In this document: in pieces, positions 8,196 to 15,205 of the stretch | Position numbering within the stretch: position 1 is the first letter of the stretch | How the letters are laid out: every line of letters starts with the position of its first letter | Origin: a virus | Length of the DNA stretch: 26,033 bases | Virus record (IMG/VR): IMGVR_UViG_3300018016_000213 | Location: 1 to 26,033 of that record | Strand: one strand, 5' to 3' | Program-made: the position numbers and the translations under genes | Notes under the pieces: generated by a model | Told to the model about the DNA's origin: nothing | The model's database searches: none | What the model saw: only the letters and a program-made list of their open reading frames with translations

Positions 8196-11100
8196 GCCCT
8201 TGGCGATGTAACTTATGTTCCGTGCTACGCCCGTGCCGCCATTACTAACCATGATTGCGCCCCCGGCTGGCCCGATGGCCGTGGGGAAGGTCACCACGTC
8301 CCCGGCCTGGGCGTTCAGAATGGTCACCGCGACGGATGGGGTGATCTGGAAGGCCGGGGTGAAGGTGACGGCCAGCCCGGTGGCGGGGCAGGCGATGCTG
8401 CCCACATCGACCAGGCGGTCCGGCATGGAGATGGACCAGGCGAAGTCCGTGACCACGGGTGATAAAGTGACGCCTCCCTGAACTATCTGGGTCAAGAGCA
8501 CCTGGAAGTTGACTTTACGGAAGACATAGGTGCCGGGGGTAAAATTCTGCCAGGCTCCCCAGGTGGCGCCGTCCTGGGTGAACTGCACCCGGATCTGGAC
8601 AGTCTGGGCCAGCGCCCCTCCGGCCTGGTCGAAGTCCGGCGCCGCGTCCACGTCGGGCACCGAATCGAATTCCCCGCCGGCTCCCGCATCATATTGATCT
8701 ACGTCGGGGATGGCATCCATGTCCGGAGCGGTATCGAAGGAAGCACCAGGCACCACGTTGTTGAAGGCCACGGAGGCGCCCAAGGCCGCGGCCTGGGCCG
8801 TACCCAGGTCCGGGACCTCGCTGGCGGGAATGGCGTAAGAGCCGACGGCTTGACCAACTGCCAGCACCACGGTCCCGGAGGACACCTGGGCAGCGGTGAG
8901 GATACCGGGCCAGCCTTCGCTGGCCTCATCCCTGCTGACCATGTCATTGATGGTGATGGCAACGGCTTCGACCTCGATCTGGGCGGTCACGGCGGAATAA
9001 GCCAGGATGACGCCGTTGCTGGCATAAGAGGCTGACACCCAATAGGTGCCGGCCTGCGTTACCAGGAAATCGGGATCGCTGACATAGGTCAGGATTTGAG
9101 CTGTGGCCCAAACGGCGCCAGAACGAATCTCGTAATTGATTCCGGAATACCTCGGGTCCTGGGCCGGCGTGATGGCGGTCCATTGGAGGTATTGCTGGGA
9201 GCCCTGGTAAACCGACACCAGGCCGGTGATATCCGGGAGGGGAGAGGTGAGGGCGCTGCCCTGGATCTGATAGGGATAGGCCTCGACATCGGCCAGGGAT
9301 TGGACGGCAGCGCCCACCTGGTTGTAGGACAGAAACTTCAAATAGATGGTCTGGCCAATCTGGTTGACCGAGAAAGGCATTTTATAGACGGAGCCGTCGA
9401 CCCGGGCGAAGCGGTCGCCGGCGGCGTGGGCGATTCCCACAGGCGAGCCGGTTGCGCCAGTGCCATAACCGTAGCAGTTGCGGCGCAGATAGCTGAGGTC
9501 ATAGATGGAGGCGCTCACCAGGGCGGCATTTTCGTAGGCGATGAATTCGCCGCCGGAAAGGTAGCAGAGGGTGACCAAGGCGTTCACTTCCGCCAGGGAG
9601 GCGCTAAGCAATACGCCTTCGGACTCGGTGAGATTCACCTTGGCCACGTCGGTGGTGTCGGGATCCGGGGCCGCGGGGAGCGGGTTCACCAGGAAGCCGG
9701 TGCGGGCCGGCGAGGTGACCATGCCAATCTGCTGGTAATTGCTGCCATCCCATGAGGCCCACACCTGGCAGCCGCCCCAGTTGGGACCGCCGCTCACCGC
9801 GGCCCAAACCTCCAGATCGTCGCTCAGGCCCAAAGGCGGCTCGAAGATGACCGGCGGATTGCAGTCCCCCGGGGGAGAGTTGTAATTCAGGACCAGAGGC
9901 GAGCGGTTCTGGCTGGGATAGACCGGGGCCTGGGCCGTGCCGATGGGCCATTCCAGGGCTGTGACCGTGGAGGTGCACTGGTCGTCCTCGGAGATCTCGG
10001 TGACCCGCAGGGGCATCTGGTTTAGCCCCAGGCGCGGGCTGGTCAGGGTGATCCAGTCGCCGGGCTCCAGGATATTGGCGATGAGGCCCAGCTTGAACTG
10101 GTAGGTGTTGCGGGCGTAAAGGCAATATTGGAGGATATTGGCGGCCACCGCAATGGCGACGTCGGGATCGGTGATGGGGTGGGCCATGATGACGTCCTGG
10201 GGCCTCAGCCCGTAAACGTCCTGGGCCGCCTGGTTGTTGACCACCACGATGGTGGTATTGTAGTCGGCGTAACGGTCCAGGTACTCGAGCTGCACCTGGT
10301 TATAGGCGTCCACCTGGGGGTTGCGGGTGATCTGGATCGGGTCGTTGTTGTCGTCCTCCAGGAAATCATCTTCGGTGAGGTCGAGGACCGGGGTGAGGAC
10401 CGGGGTGAAGGTGACGCCGGTCTTGGCGCTGCTGACGACCTGGTCGCCCATGGGGATGAACTTGAGATGGTCCTCGCTCCAGATAACTTGGGTGTTGAGG
10501 AGCTTGAGGATGTCGGCGATCTGCTCCCGGGTTTCCTGCTGCTCATCGAGAACCGGAGAGAGGAGGAAATCGTTGGCCAGGCAATAGTCGGAAAACTGGC
10601 TCATATCGCCGATCTTGGTGGGGTTGAAGCCGGCGCCATAATCGGGGTTGGTGAGGAGATCCGGGAGGAATTCGGCTGGATTGGAGTCGAGCAGGGTATT
10701 GTAAGTGTAATTAAGGACGACGGTGCGGCCACAGTCCCAGCCGGAGAAGGTGTAGGTGCCGGCGGTGACGTTGTATTGGCCGGCCGCGGCGGGGGCGCCG
10801 GCCGCCGGGGTTAAAGGTGTCCCATCGTCATAGGTGACGCCGTTGTCCTCCGTCCAGACGCAGCCGCTGGGAGAGATGGTAGCGCCCTGGGGCGTGGCGT
10901 AGTAATAGGCGATCACCAGGTCGCCGGGGTTCTGGCTGGCGTCCAGGGGGCTAAACCAGTAGGAGCCGTTGAGGCTCATATAGCAGCCCTGGGCGACCAC
11001 CGGCGGGTAAAGGGGATTGGGTTGGGAATAGGGAATGGGGGTGAGGAGGACCCCGGTCAGAGCGACGCCGGCGTCTCCGGTCCACAGGTCGTCATTGACC

Positions 11101-12062
11101 ACCTGGACCGGGTTGTCGTCGGGGAGGGTATATGCCTCGGTGCAGGTCCCGAGGCATCGGGCCACGGCCTGGAAGGCGGGTGCCGGGACATAGGTGTAGG
11201 AGATGACTATATTGCCGGCAGCGGGAGGAACATAGCCCGGATCATCAGGCGCGATATCCGGAGTGCCGACATAAAAAGTATAAATGCCACCGGTCTGGGA
11301 ATACTGCCCCGAGGCCTCTGGAGTCCCGGACACTTTGGTCATGGAGACCTGATTAAAGTCGCCATTTGCATCAACGCTGTCCCAGATAACCCCGCCATCG
11401 CTGATGAAGGCGACGGCGTTGGCCACGCTGACGGGAGTGATAGGCCCCCCGCCCGCACTGTAGTATGGCAGTGTATATGATTCGGTGGCCGTCGCGGCCG
11501 GGGGCAGCATCTGGGGCTCGCCGGTGACGGTGGTGGCGACTGTATAAGGAAGCGGTCCGTAGCACTCAAAGGAGACGTTGGGCATGGAGTTGCCGCTACC
11601 CAGATAGATGTTGCCGTGATAGAAGGCGGTGCCGTAATAGCCCAGGGCCTGGGCCGGGGCTCCGCTCAGCAGCTCGGGAACCGGGGGTTGGGGGCGCGAG
11701 CCTGCGGCCAGGCCCGCGGCGCTGAACAGGCATTGCCGGGTCTTGTCGCTCCAGGTGCGGCCGATGGCGGTGAGGGGCCCTTCGCAGAGGCCGAAGAGGA
11801 CCCAGATGGTATAGACGTATTGGGAGCCGCCGGAGGGCTGGGCGCCGCCTTTGCCCATGCTCTGGGAGGAGGCCGGCTGGGCCACCGGCATCCAACCCCA
11901 GGCGAAGAAAATGTTGGGCTGGAGGCGGTTGCGGCCGTAGAAAAGGGGGATGGCCAGGCCCTCTACCGCGGTGGTGACGCGGTAGGAGGCCTGGATGGTG
12001 CTGGTCTTGGCCGCAGGGCGGCTACTGCTGCCCGCCGCGGAGTCGCCCATCAATCCGGACAT
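8190..12062 (-). CDS. Tail tip/host specificity protein (gpJ / GTA gp15-like)
   Basis: This 1290-residue protein occupies the place of lambda gpJ or RcGTA gp15: after DUF2163 and NlpC/P60 and before the fibres. The N-terminus (residues 1-120, with LFYGRNRLQPNIFF and VYTIWVLFGLCEGPLT) is like phage tail tip proteins. Residues about 187-457 contain three copies of a small beta module (GQYSQTGGIYTF, GQYNVTAGTYTF), which also occurs in the tail tube protein. Residues about 460-700 fit a phage tail protein 3 type domain (TREQIADILKLLNTQVIWSE). Residues about 940-1025 look like a fibronectin type III fold. Residues 1105-1147 are Asp-rich (DMDAIPDVDQ, DSVPDVDAAPDFD). The last 75 residues form a beta-rich tip. 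The TIM-barrel part of RcGTA gp15 is not recognisable. The ATG has AAGGGA upstream. Confidence 0.85.
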   Translation of the reverse strand: MSGLMGDSAAGSSSRPAAKTSTIQASYRVTTAVEGLAIPLFYGRNRLQPNIFFAWGWMPVAQPASSQSMGKGGAQPSGGSQYVYTIWVLFGLCEGPLTAIGRTWSDKTRQCLFSAAGLAAGSRPQPPVPELLSGAPAQALGYYGTAFYHGNIYLGSGNSMPNVSFECYGPLPYTVATTVTGEPQMLPPAATATESYTLPYYSAGGGPITPVSVANAVAFISDGGVIWDSVDANGDFNQVSMTKVSGTPEASGQYSQTGGIYTFYVGTPDIAPDDPGYVPPAAGNIVISYTYVPAPAFQAVARCLGTCTEAYTLPDDNPVQVVNDDLWTGDAGVALTGVLLTPIPYSQPNPLYPPVVAQGCYMSLNGSYWFSPLDASQNPGDLVIAYYYATPQGATISPSGCVWTEDNGVTYDDGTPLTPAAGAPAAAGQYNVTAGTYTFSGWDCGRTVVLNYTYNTLLDSNPAEFLPDLLTNPDYGAGFNPTKIGDMSQFSDYCLANDFLLSPVLDEQQETREQIADILKLLNTQVIWSEDHLKFIPMGDQVVSSAKTGVTFTPVLTPVLDLTEDDFLEDDNNDPIQITRNPQVDAYNQVQLEYLDRYADYNTTIVVVNNQAAQDVYGLRPQDVIMAHPITDPDVAIAVAANILQYCLYARNTYQFKLGLIANILEPGDWITLTSPRLGLNQMPLRVTEISEDDQCTSTVTALEWPIGTAQAPVYPSQNRSPLVLNYNSPPGDCNPPVIFEPPLGLSDDLEVWAAVSGGPNWGGCQVWASWDGSNYQQIGMVTSPARTGFLVNPLPAAPDPDTTDVAKVNLTESEGVLLSASLAEVNALVTLCYLSGGEFIAYENAALVSASIYDLSYLRRNCYGYGTGATGSPVGIAHAAGDRFARVDGSVYKMPFSVNQIGQTIYLKFLSYNQVGAAVQSLADVEAYPYQIQGSALTSPLPDITGLVSVYQGSQQYLQWTAITPAQDPRYSGINYEIRSGAVWATAQILTYVSDPDFLVTQAGTYWVSASYASNGVILAYSAVTAQIEVEAVAITINDMVSRDEASEGWPGILTAAQVSSGTVVLAVGQAVGSYAIPASEVPDLGTAQAAALGASVAFNNVVPGASFDTAPDMDAIPDVDQYDAGAGGEFDSVPDVDAAPDFDQAGGALAQTVQIRVQFTQDGATWGAWQNFTPGTYVFRKVNFQVLLTQIVQGGVTLSPVVTDFAWSISMPDRLVDVGSIACPATGLAVTFTPAFQITPSVAVTILNAQAGDVVTFPTAIGPAGGAIMVSNGGTGVARNISYIAKGY

Positions 12063-12076
12063 GGATAAGTCCCTTA

Positions 12077-12220
12077 AAAGTGAGCAGTGAGCAGTGAGCA
12101 GAAAAATCCAACTGATAACTACTGCTTACTGTTCCGAAAAGTTAATGTGGCAAAAACTTTTCATCGTCTCGGTTGAGCCGAGGGCCCATGAATCACTGCT
12201 TAGTGCTCACTGCTTGCTTA
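12077..12220. repeat. Heptamer arrays and two hairpins downstream of cold shock gene
   Basis: Family A units lie at about 12077-12103, 12119-12130 and 12192-12220. The last of these contains the stop codon and final codons of the cold shock gene. Between them are an inverted repeat with arms GAAAAGTT/AACTTTTC (12136-12162) and a small hairpin CTCGG/CCGAG (12168-12182). Together these could attenuate transcription into the tip gene, but no clear U-tract directly follows a strong stem. Confidence 0.6.
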
Positions 12221-12410
12221 CATTGACTGCCTGGAGGCCCTTTCTGCCCTCAGCCACCTCGAACTCCACCTCCTGGCCTTCGGCCAGGGTCTTGTAGCCG
12301 TCCCCCTGGATGGCGCTATAGTGGACGAAGAGATCGTCGCCGCCGGGCCGGCTGATGAAGCCGTAACCCTTGGCGTCATTGAACCATTTGACAGTGCCGG
12401 TTTCTTTCAT
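12207..12410 (-). CDS. Cold shock domain protein, CspA family
   Basis: From the ATG at 12410 the protein has 67 residues, the usual size of the family. AGGAGC lies about six bases upstream, which favours this ATG over the GTG/ATG-like starts further up. RNP1 (KGYGFI, residues 14-19) and RNP2 (LFVHY, residues 27-31) are intact, as is the opening [11 protein letters not shown]. It should bind single-stranded RNA or DNA and melt RNA structure. It sits between the NlpC/P60 and tip genes, on the same strand and flanked by repeats on both sides, which is an unusual place for a cold shock gene. The C-terminus (VNVSKQ and stop) is read from a heptamer repeat, so the natural end has been replaced or trimmed. 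It could act as an RNA chaperone for the structured late transcript; that is inference. Confidence 0.93.
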   Translation of the reverse strand: MKETGTVKWFNDAKGYGFISRPGGDDLFVHYSAIQGDGYKTLAEGQEVEFEVAEGRKGLQAVNVSKQ

Positions 12411-12436
12411 GGAAATGCTCCTGTTCATTAATTGAA

Positions 12437-12508
12437 AGTGAGCTGTGAGCTGTGAGCTGTGAGCAGGAAAGACTAACTGCTTACTGCAAACTGCTTACTG
12501 CTTACCCC
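12437..12508. repeat. Heptamer arrays upstream of cold shock gene
   Basis: Three AGCTGTG units facing right are followed by GCTTACT-type units facing left. The TAA stop of the NlpC/P60 gene (12502-12504) lies inside the left-facing array. The pair could form a hairpin in the leader of the cold shock gene. Confidence 0.75.
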
Positions 12509-13023
12509 CAGGCGGTTAAGAATTTCACCTGATACCGGTCCAGATTCAGGGCCGAGAAGAGGGCGTTGTCCAGGATACAGGCGTTGATCGGCGAGGCCGC
12601 GGCATGGATGATGCAGGGCCAAAGGAGCACGATGGCCCCGTGGGAATAGGCCCGGCCAATCTTCCAGACCGCGATGTCGCCGTGCAAGGGAGTGGTGTTT
12701 ATTTCCCGGCCGCCCAGGGTCCGGACCATTTCCAGATAGCGCTCCTCCCCCCGGTGCAGGTGCCATTGTTGAGAGTAGTTGGGAATCAGGGAGCTGTGGG
12801 CCGTGAGCCGCGAGCCGTGAGCAGTTACTGCTCGCTGCTCGCTGCTTACTGCTAACTCCTTTTTGATGACTCCCGCGGCCAGGAAGACCTCCAGGAGCAA
12901 CATGGCGCAATCGACGCCGCCCTGGGGCCCCTTGACCCGGCCCTGATGATGGAAGGGCGTGCCGATCCAGGACTCGGCTTCGGCAAGGACGGCCTGACGC
13001 TGGCCGGACTCCAAAATAGTCAT
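12502..13023 (-). CDS. Tail tip NlpC/P60 peptidase (GTA gp14-like) with in-frame repeat
   Basis: The 173-residue protein starts at an ATG preceded by GAGGT. It has the peptidase core of the tail-associated NlpC/P60 family: Cys39 in GGVDCAMLLLEV, His128 in YSHGAIVL and His140 in PCIIHAAA. It is expected to clip peptidoglycan during DNA entry and is carried at the tail tip, as in RcGTA gp14 or the lambda gpK C-terminal half. Between AAGVI and IPNYSQQWHLHR, which are normally close together in this family, lie about 26 extra residues (54-79; ELAVSSEQRAVTAHGSRL is part of them) read from a family A repeat. All putative catalytic residues remain. The insertion is a multiple of three and keeps the frame, so the protein may still fold with an added loop. 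The stop codon also lies in a repeat. Confidence 0.88.
   Translation of the reverse strand: MTILESGQRQAVLAEAESWIGTPFHHQGRVKGPQGGVDCAMLLLEVFLAAGVIKKELAVSSEQRAVTAHGSRLTAHSSLIPNYSQQWHLHRGEERYLEMVRTLGGREINTTPLHGDIAVWKIGRAYSHGAIVLLWPCIIHAAASPINACILDNALFSALNLDRYQVKFLTAWG
12787..12864. repeat. In-frame family A inverted pair inside NlpC/P60 gene
   Basis: A 78-bp segment (26 codons) consists of right-facing GTGAGC-like units and left-facing GCTGCTTACTGCT-like units meeting at GAGCAGTTACTGCTC. The flanking protein sequence continues as a normal family member on both sides, so this is an insertion inside a coding region without loss of frame. Confidence 0.85.
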
Positions 13024-13046
13024 ATTGACCTCACGCTCATAAAACC

Positions 13047-13140
13047 GGTTTCCGGTTTCCAGTTTTCGGTTTTCGGTAAAGTCAAAAGCAAAAAGCCTTT
13101 ACTGCTAACTGCTAACTGCTTACCGCTCACTGCTCACTAA
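13047..13140. repeat. Octamer and heptamer arrays between DUF2163 and NlpC/P60 genes
   Basis: Family C units (GGTTTTCG and GGTTTCC types) run at about 13047-13083, then a short AAAGTCAAAAGCAAAAAG stretch, then family A heptamers at about 13096-13140. They fill most of the 132-bp gap and leave room only for the NlpC/P60 ribosome site. Confidence 0.75.
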
Positions 13141-13155
13141 TCCTTAACCCCTGAT

Positions 13156-14085
13156 TCAATCCGCCGTCTCCGGCACCGGAATCCAGGGAAAGCCCCGGAA
13201 GTTGCCAATATTATTAAACTTGTTCCGGCAGGTGCTGAGCGCCCGGTCGCAGCCGGGCCAGGCGGTGAAGGCGTCGCCCGGGGCCGGCGCTGCCAGGAGC
13301 GGCGGCGTCAGGGTGAGGGCCACGGGGGCCGAACCGCTGCCCACCTGGGACTGGATGCCGATCCAAGTCCCTTGGAGCGCCCCGGAGGTGAACTGGAGCT
13401 TCCCCAGGCTAAAAAAGCCGGCCGCATAGCCCGTCAGGTTGGTGGCTATCCGGAAGATGGTGCTCCCGGCTTGCGCCTGGCCGGCGACCGTATACGAGGC
13501 CCCGTTCAACCCGCAGCCCTGGCCGTAGAGGACATGGTTGCAGAGGTGTTGGTAGAGGTTGCGGGGAATCTTCAAGTCCAGGGTGTAGAGGTGCGAATCT
13601 ATCTTAATCTGGGCCGTAAGCCCCCCGGTGATGACCTCGGTGACCAGGCCGGAGAAGAGCCAGACGACACCGGTGGGAGGCGCTAAGGCCTGGCCGGCCT
13701 GTAACCACCCGGGAGGGGTAAACGAGCCATCTACGAACCAGCCCCCCGGGGCCTGATAGTAGGCCCGCGAGAGCAGCAGGTAGGCGTTGTCGAAGCCGCC
13801 CTGGCGCAGGAATTGATGGAAGGGGACGCCGTTCACCAGGTCGGTGGGGCTGGCGTAGGCCTTCACCGTAAGGCTGTCCGCCTCCAGCCCGGCCTTCAGA
13901 TCGACCTGGGAGCGGTCGAAGCGTACGGAACCGCCGTAGGTGTTGCCGTTATAGACGATGGGCACGTCGGCGGTCCCGTAATAGAGCACCGTGTCGCCGG
14001 GCAGCGTGAATTGATAGAGGTCGAAGGCCAACACCGGCTCACGGCTGCTGAGGAGATCGACCAGGGCTGGGGTGACGGTTTTCAT
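13156..14085 (-). CDS. Tail hub protein, DUF2163 / phage_BR0599 (GTA gp13-like)
   Basis: This 309-residue protein matches the DUF2163 family along its length, with the C-terminal signature PGCDRALSTCRNKFNNIGNF and NFRGFPWIPVP. Four cysteines (182, 191, 279, 286) are arranged like those of tail hub proteins related to lambda gpL, for which an iron-sulfur cluster has been reported. Cluster binding here is inferred. The protein would form the hub or ring joining the distal tail to the tip. Its neighbours (DUF2460 before, NlpC/P60 after) are the same as in RcGTA. No clear Shine-Dalgarno is seen; the ATG follows AACTTTAAA, just downstream of repeat-like sequence. The length is normal for the family and there are no inserted repeats. 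Confidence 0.9.
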   Translation of the reverse strand: MKTVTPALVDLLSSREPVLAFDLYQFTLPGDTVLYYGTADVPIVYNGNTYGGSVRFDRSQVDLKAGLEADSLTVKAYASPTDLVNGVPFHQFLRQGGFDNAYLLLSRAYYQAPGGWFVDGSFTPPGWLQAGQALAPPTGVVWLFSGLVTEVITGGLTAQIKIDSHLYTLDLKIPRNLYQHLCNHVLYGQGCGLNGASYTVAGQAQAGSTIFRIATNLTGYAAGFFSLGKLQFTSGALQGTWIGIQSQVGSGSAPVALTLTPPLLAAPAPGDAFTAWPGCDRALSTCRNKFNNIGNFRGFPWIPVPETAD

Positions 14086-14097
14086 TTTAAAGTTACC

Positions 14098-14163
14098 AGT
14101 TCCCGGTTCCCAGTGAAGGGCGGGAGACGTTTGGTGGCACAGGTTTTAAACCTGTGCTACTAA
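14098..14163. repeat. Family D palindrome
   Basis: A 27-bp near-perfect palindrome, GTGGCACAGGTTTTAAACC plus its complement, lies at 14134-14160. It is preceded by GGTTCCCAGT-type octamers from about 14098. The same palindrome is found in frame inside the protease gene at 23431-23457. It lies between the 48-residue membrane protein and the DUF2163 gene. Confidence 0.8.
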
Positions 14164-14187
14164 CTCCCGGCCTACGGGCTCTATGAT

Positions 14188-14334
14188 TTATTCCTTCCAG
14201 TCATGCTCCAGGGCTTCTTTCTCAATCTCACGGCGCAGGCGCTGGCGGTAGGCGGCCTCGGCTGAGGCCCCTAACACCGCGGCCACCACGAAGCCCGTAA
14301 CCGAGCCGGCCAAATAGCACAAAAGATAGAGCAT
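14188..14334 (-). CDS. Small single-span membrane protein, unknown
   Basis: A 48-residue reading frame begins at the ATG at 14332-14334, with GAGGGAG upstream at reasonable spacing, and ends in TAA. It starts MLYLLCYLAGSVTGFVVAAV, one membrane-spanning segment ending with LGAS near residue 24. A charged, helical cytoplasmic-type tail follows (YRQRLRREIEKEALEHDWKE). The charge pattern and clean start make it look like a real gene, although it is short. It lies between the DUF2460 and DUF2163 tail tip genes, where lysis or superinfection proteins are not usually placed. It could be an accessory membrane protein, an Rz-like or exclusion protein, or a moron. I do not recognise it and assign no function. 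Confidence 0.6.
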   Translation of the reverse strand: MLYLLCYLAGSVTGFVVAAVLGASAEAAYRQRLRREIEKEALEHDWKE

Positions 14335-14342
14335 TACGCCAC

Positions 14343-14490
14343 TCCCTCACCCTAAGCCGCTCCCCCTCGAAGGGGGAGAGGGGACCCCAGGCCTGGTATG
14401 CCACCAGCTCGGACCCGAGATCCAAAACAACAAAATGCTGGCCTTTTACTTTTGCCTTTAGTGTCAACCGGCATCTGGGAACTGGGAACT
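14343..14490. repeat. Mixed repeats between DUF2460 and the small membrane protein
   Basis: The 163-bp gap holds a CCCTCACCCTAAGCC element with the hairpin CCCCCTCGAAGGGGG (about 14343-14390). A CTTTTACTTTTGCCTTTA unit (family B, about 14443-14460) and GGGAACT octamers (about 14475-14490) follow. No further gene is supported here. Confidence 0.7.
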
Positions 14491-14497
14491 ATCCCCA

Positions 14498-15109
14498 TCA
14501 CTTAACCGTCTCGATTTTGATGCCTTTGTGCTCCCAAAGCTGGTTCATAAACTTGTCGAACTCCGAGAGGTCTTCCTGGAAGTGGCACCGCCAGTAGTAG
14601 CCGAAGTCCGCGGTGATCACTGTCCCCGCGGCCGGGGCAACGGAGAAGGTGAGCAGCCCAGAGTCGAGATAGCCGATGGTATAAGTTGAAGACTCCTGGG
14701 CCACGCCGTTGAGATAGACTACCGGGGCCGGGTCAGAGCTCTTGAGGTTATAAATCGGTTCGACAAAACCGCCGTAAGCCCGCTCCATTTGAAAGGCGGT
14801 GGTCTGGCCGTCCCCGATCCCCAGCTCCTGGCCTTGAATAAAATCGTCGTCCGGGTCGTCGAAGAGAAAGGAGTCGAAGCGCCCCTGGCGGGCCAGGAAG
14901 AAGCCCACCAGGGTCTTCAGGTCCTCGACGCCGTCCTGGCCGTCCAGCAGGAATTCCACCGGGATCTCGATCTGCCAGCGGGGATATACCCAGTTGGCGA
15001 TGCGTCTTTTGATGCCGCTCACCGACTCCTGCTCGATGGTGGAGAAGGTGGGCTTTTTGATCACCGGATAGGTGAAGCCTCGGAGCGCTGGGAAGATGGC
15101 ATTACTCAT
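14498..15109 (-). CDS. Distal tail protein, DUF2460 family (GTA gp12-like)
   Basis: From the ATG at 15109 the protein is 203 residues, a normal family length, starting MSNAIFPALRGFTYPVIKKP. A start nine codons further up is possible but adds only SANSG-like sequence. Family features are the opening GFTYPVIKKPTFST, the WQIEIPVEFL strand, FFLARQGRFDSFLFDDPDD, and the late FGYYWRCHFQEDLSEFDKF. It forms the distal tail ring between the tube and the hub in GTA-like tails. Its neighbours are the tape measure (5') and the small membrane gene plus DUF2163 (3'). No Shine-Dalgarno precedes the start, and the leader ends at an octamer repeat block. Confidence 0.92.
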   Translation of the reverse strand: MSNAIFPALRGFTYPVIKKPTFSTIEQESVSGIKRRIANWVYPRWQIEIPVEFLLDGQDGVEDLKTLVGFFLARQGRFDSFLFDDPDDDFIQGQELGIGDGQTTAFQMERAYGGFVEPIYNLKSSDPAPVVYLNGVAQESSTYTIGYLDSGLLTFSVAPAAGTVITADFGYYWRCHFQEDLSEFDKFMNQLWEHKGIKIETVK

Positions 15110-15128
15110 AGAAAGTCCGCTATTTGCT

Positions 15129-15204
15129 GAGTTCAAGGTTCAAGGTTCAAGGTTCAAAGTCAAAGTCAAGGGCAAGCCCGGTTTTCAACCTTGAACTTTG
15201 AACT
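15129..15204. repeat. Octamer array GTTCAAGG with inverted partner (family K)
   Basis: Three to four GGTTCAAG units at about 15131-15165 face AACCTTGAACTTTGAAC at 15185-15204. The array starts right after the tape measure stop and fills the gap to the DUF2460 gene, and could form a hairpin in the transcript. Confidence 0.8.
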
Positions 15205-15205
15205 A

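Noticed and set aside
12131-12190. Rho-independent terminator after the cold shock gene
   Set aside because: The stems are short (8 and 5 bp) and no U-tract directly follows a strong stem; kept only as possible RNA structure.
12502-13023. NlpC/P60 gene as a pseudogene because of the inserted repeat
   Set aside because: The frame is intact through the insertion and the catalytic Cys and His residues are kept.
12429-13140. CRISPR array, because of many short repeats with regular spacing
   Set aside because: Units are 7-8 bp, tandem without spacers, degenerate and in both orientations; no cas genes are present.
14228-14467. Minus-strand frame of 79 codons overlapping the small membrane gene
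   Set aside because: It mostly reads the CCCTCACCC/CCCCCTCGAAGGGGG repeat (SPFEGERLRVRE) and competes with the 48-residue frame, which has a ribosome site and a membrane span.
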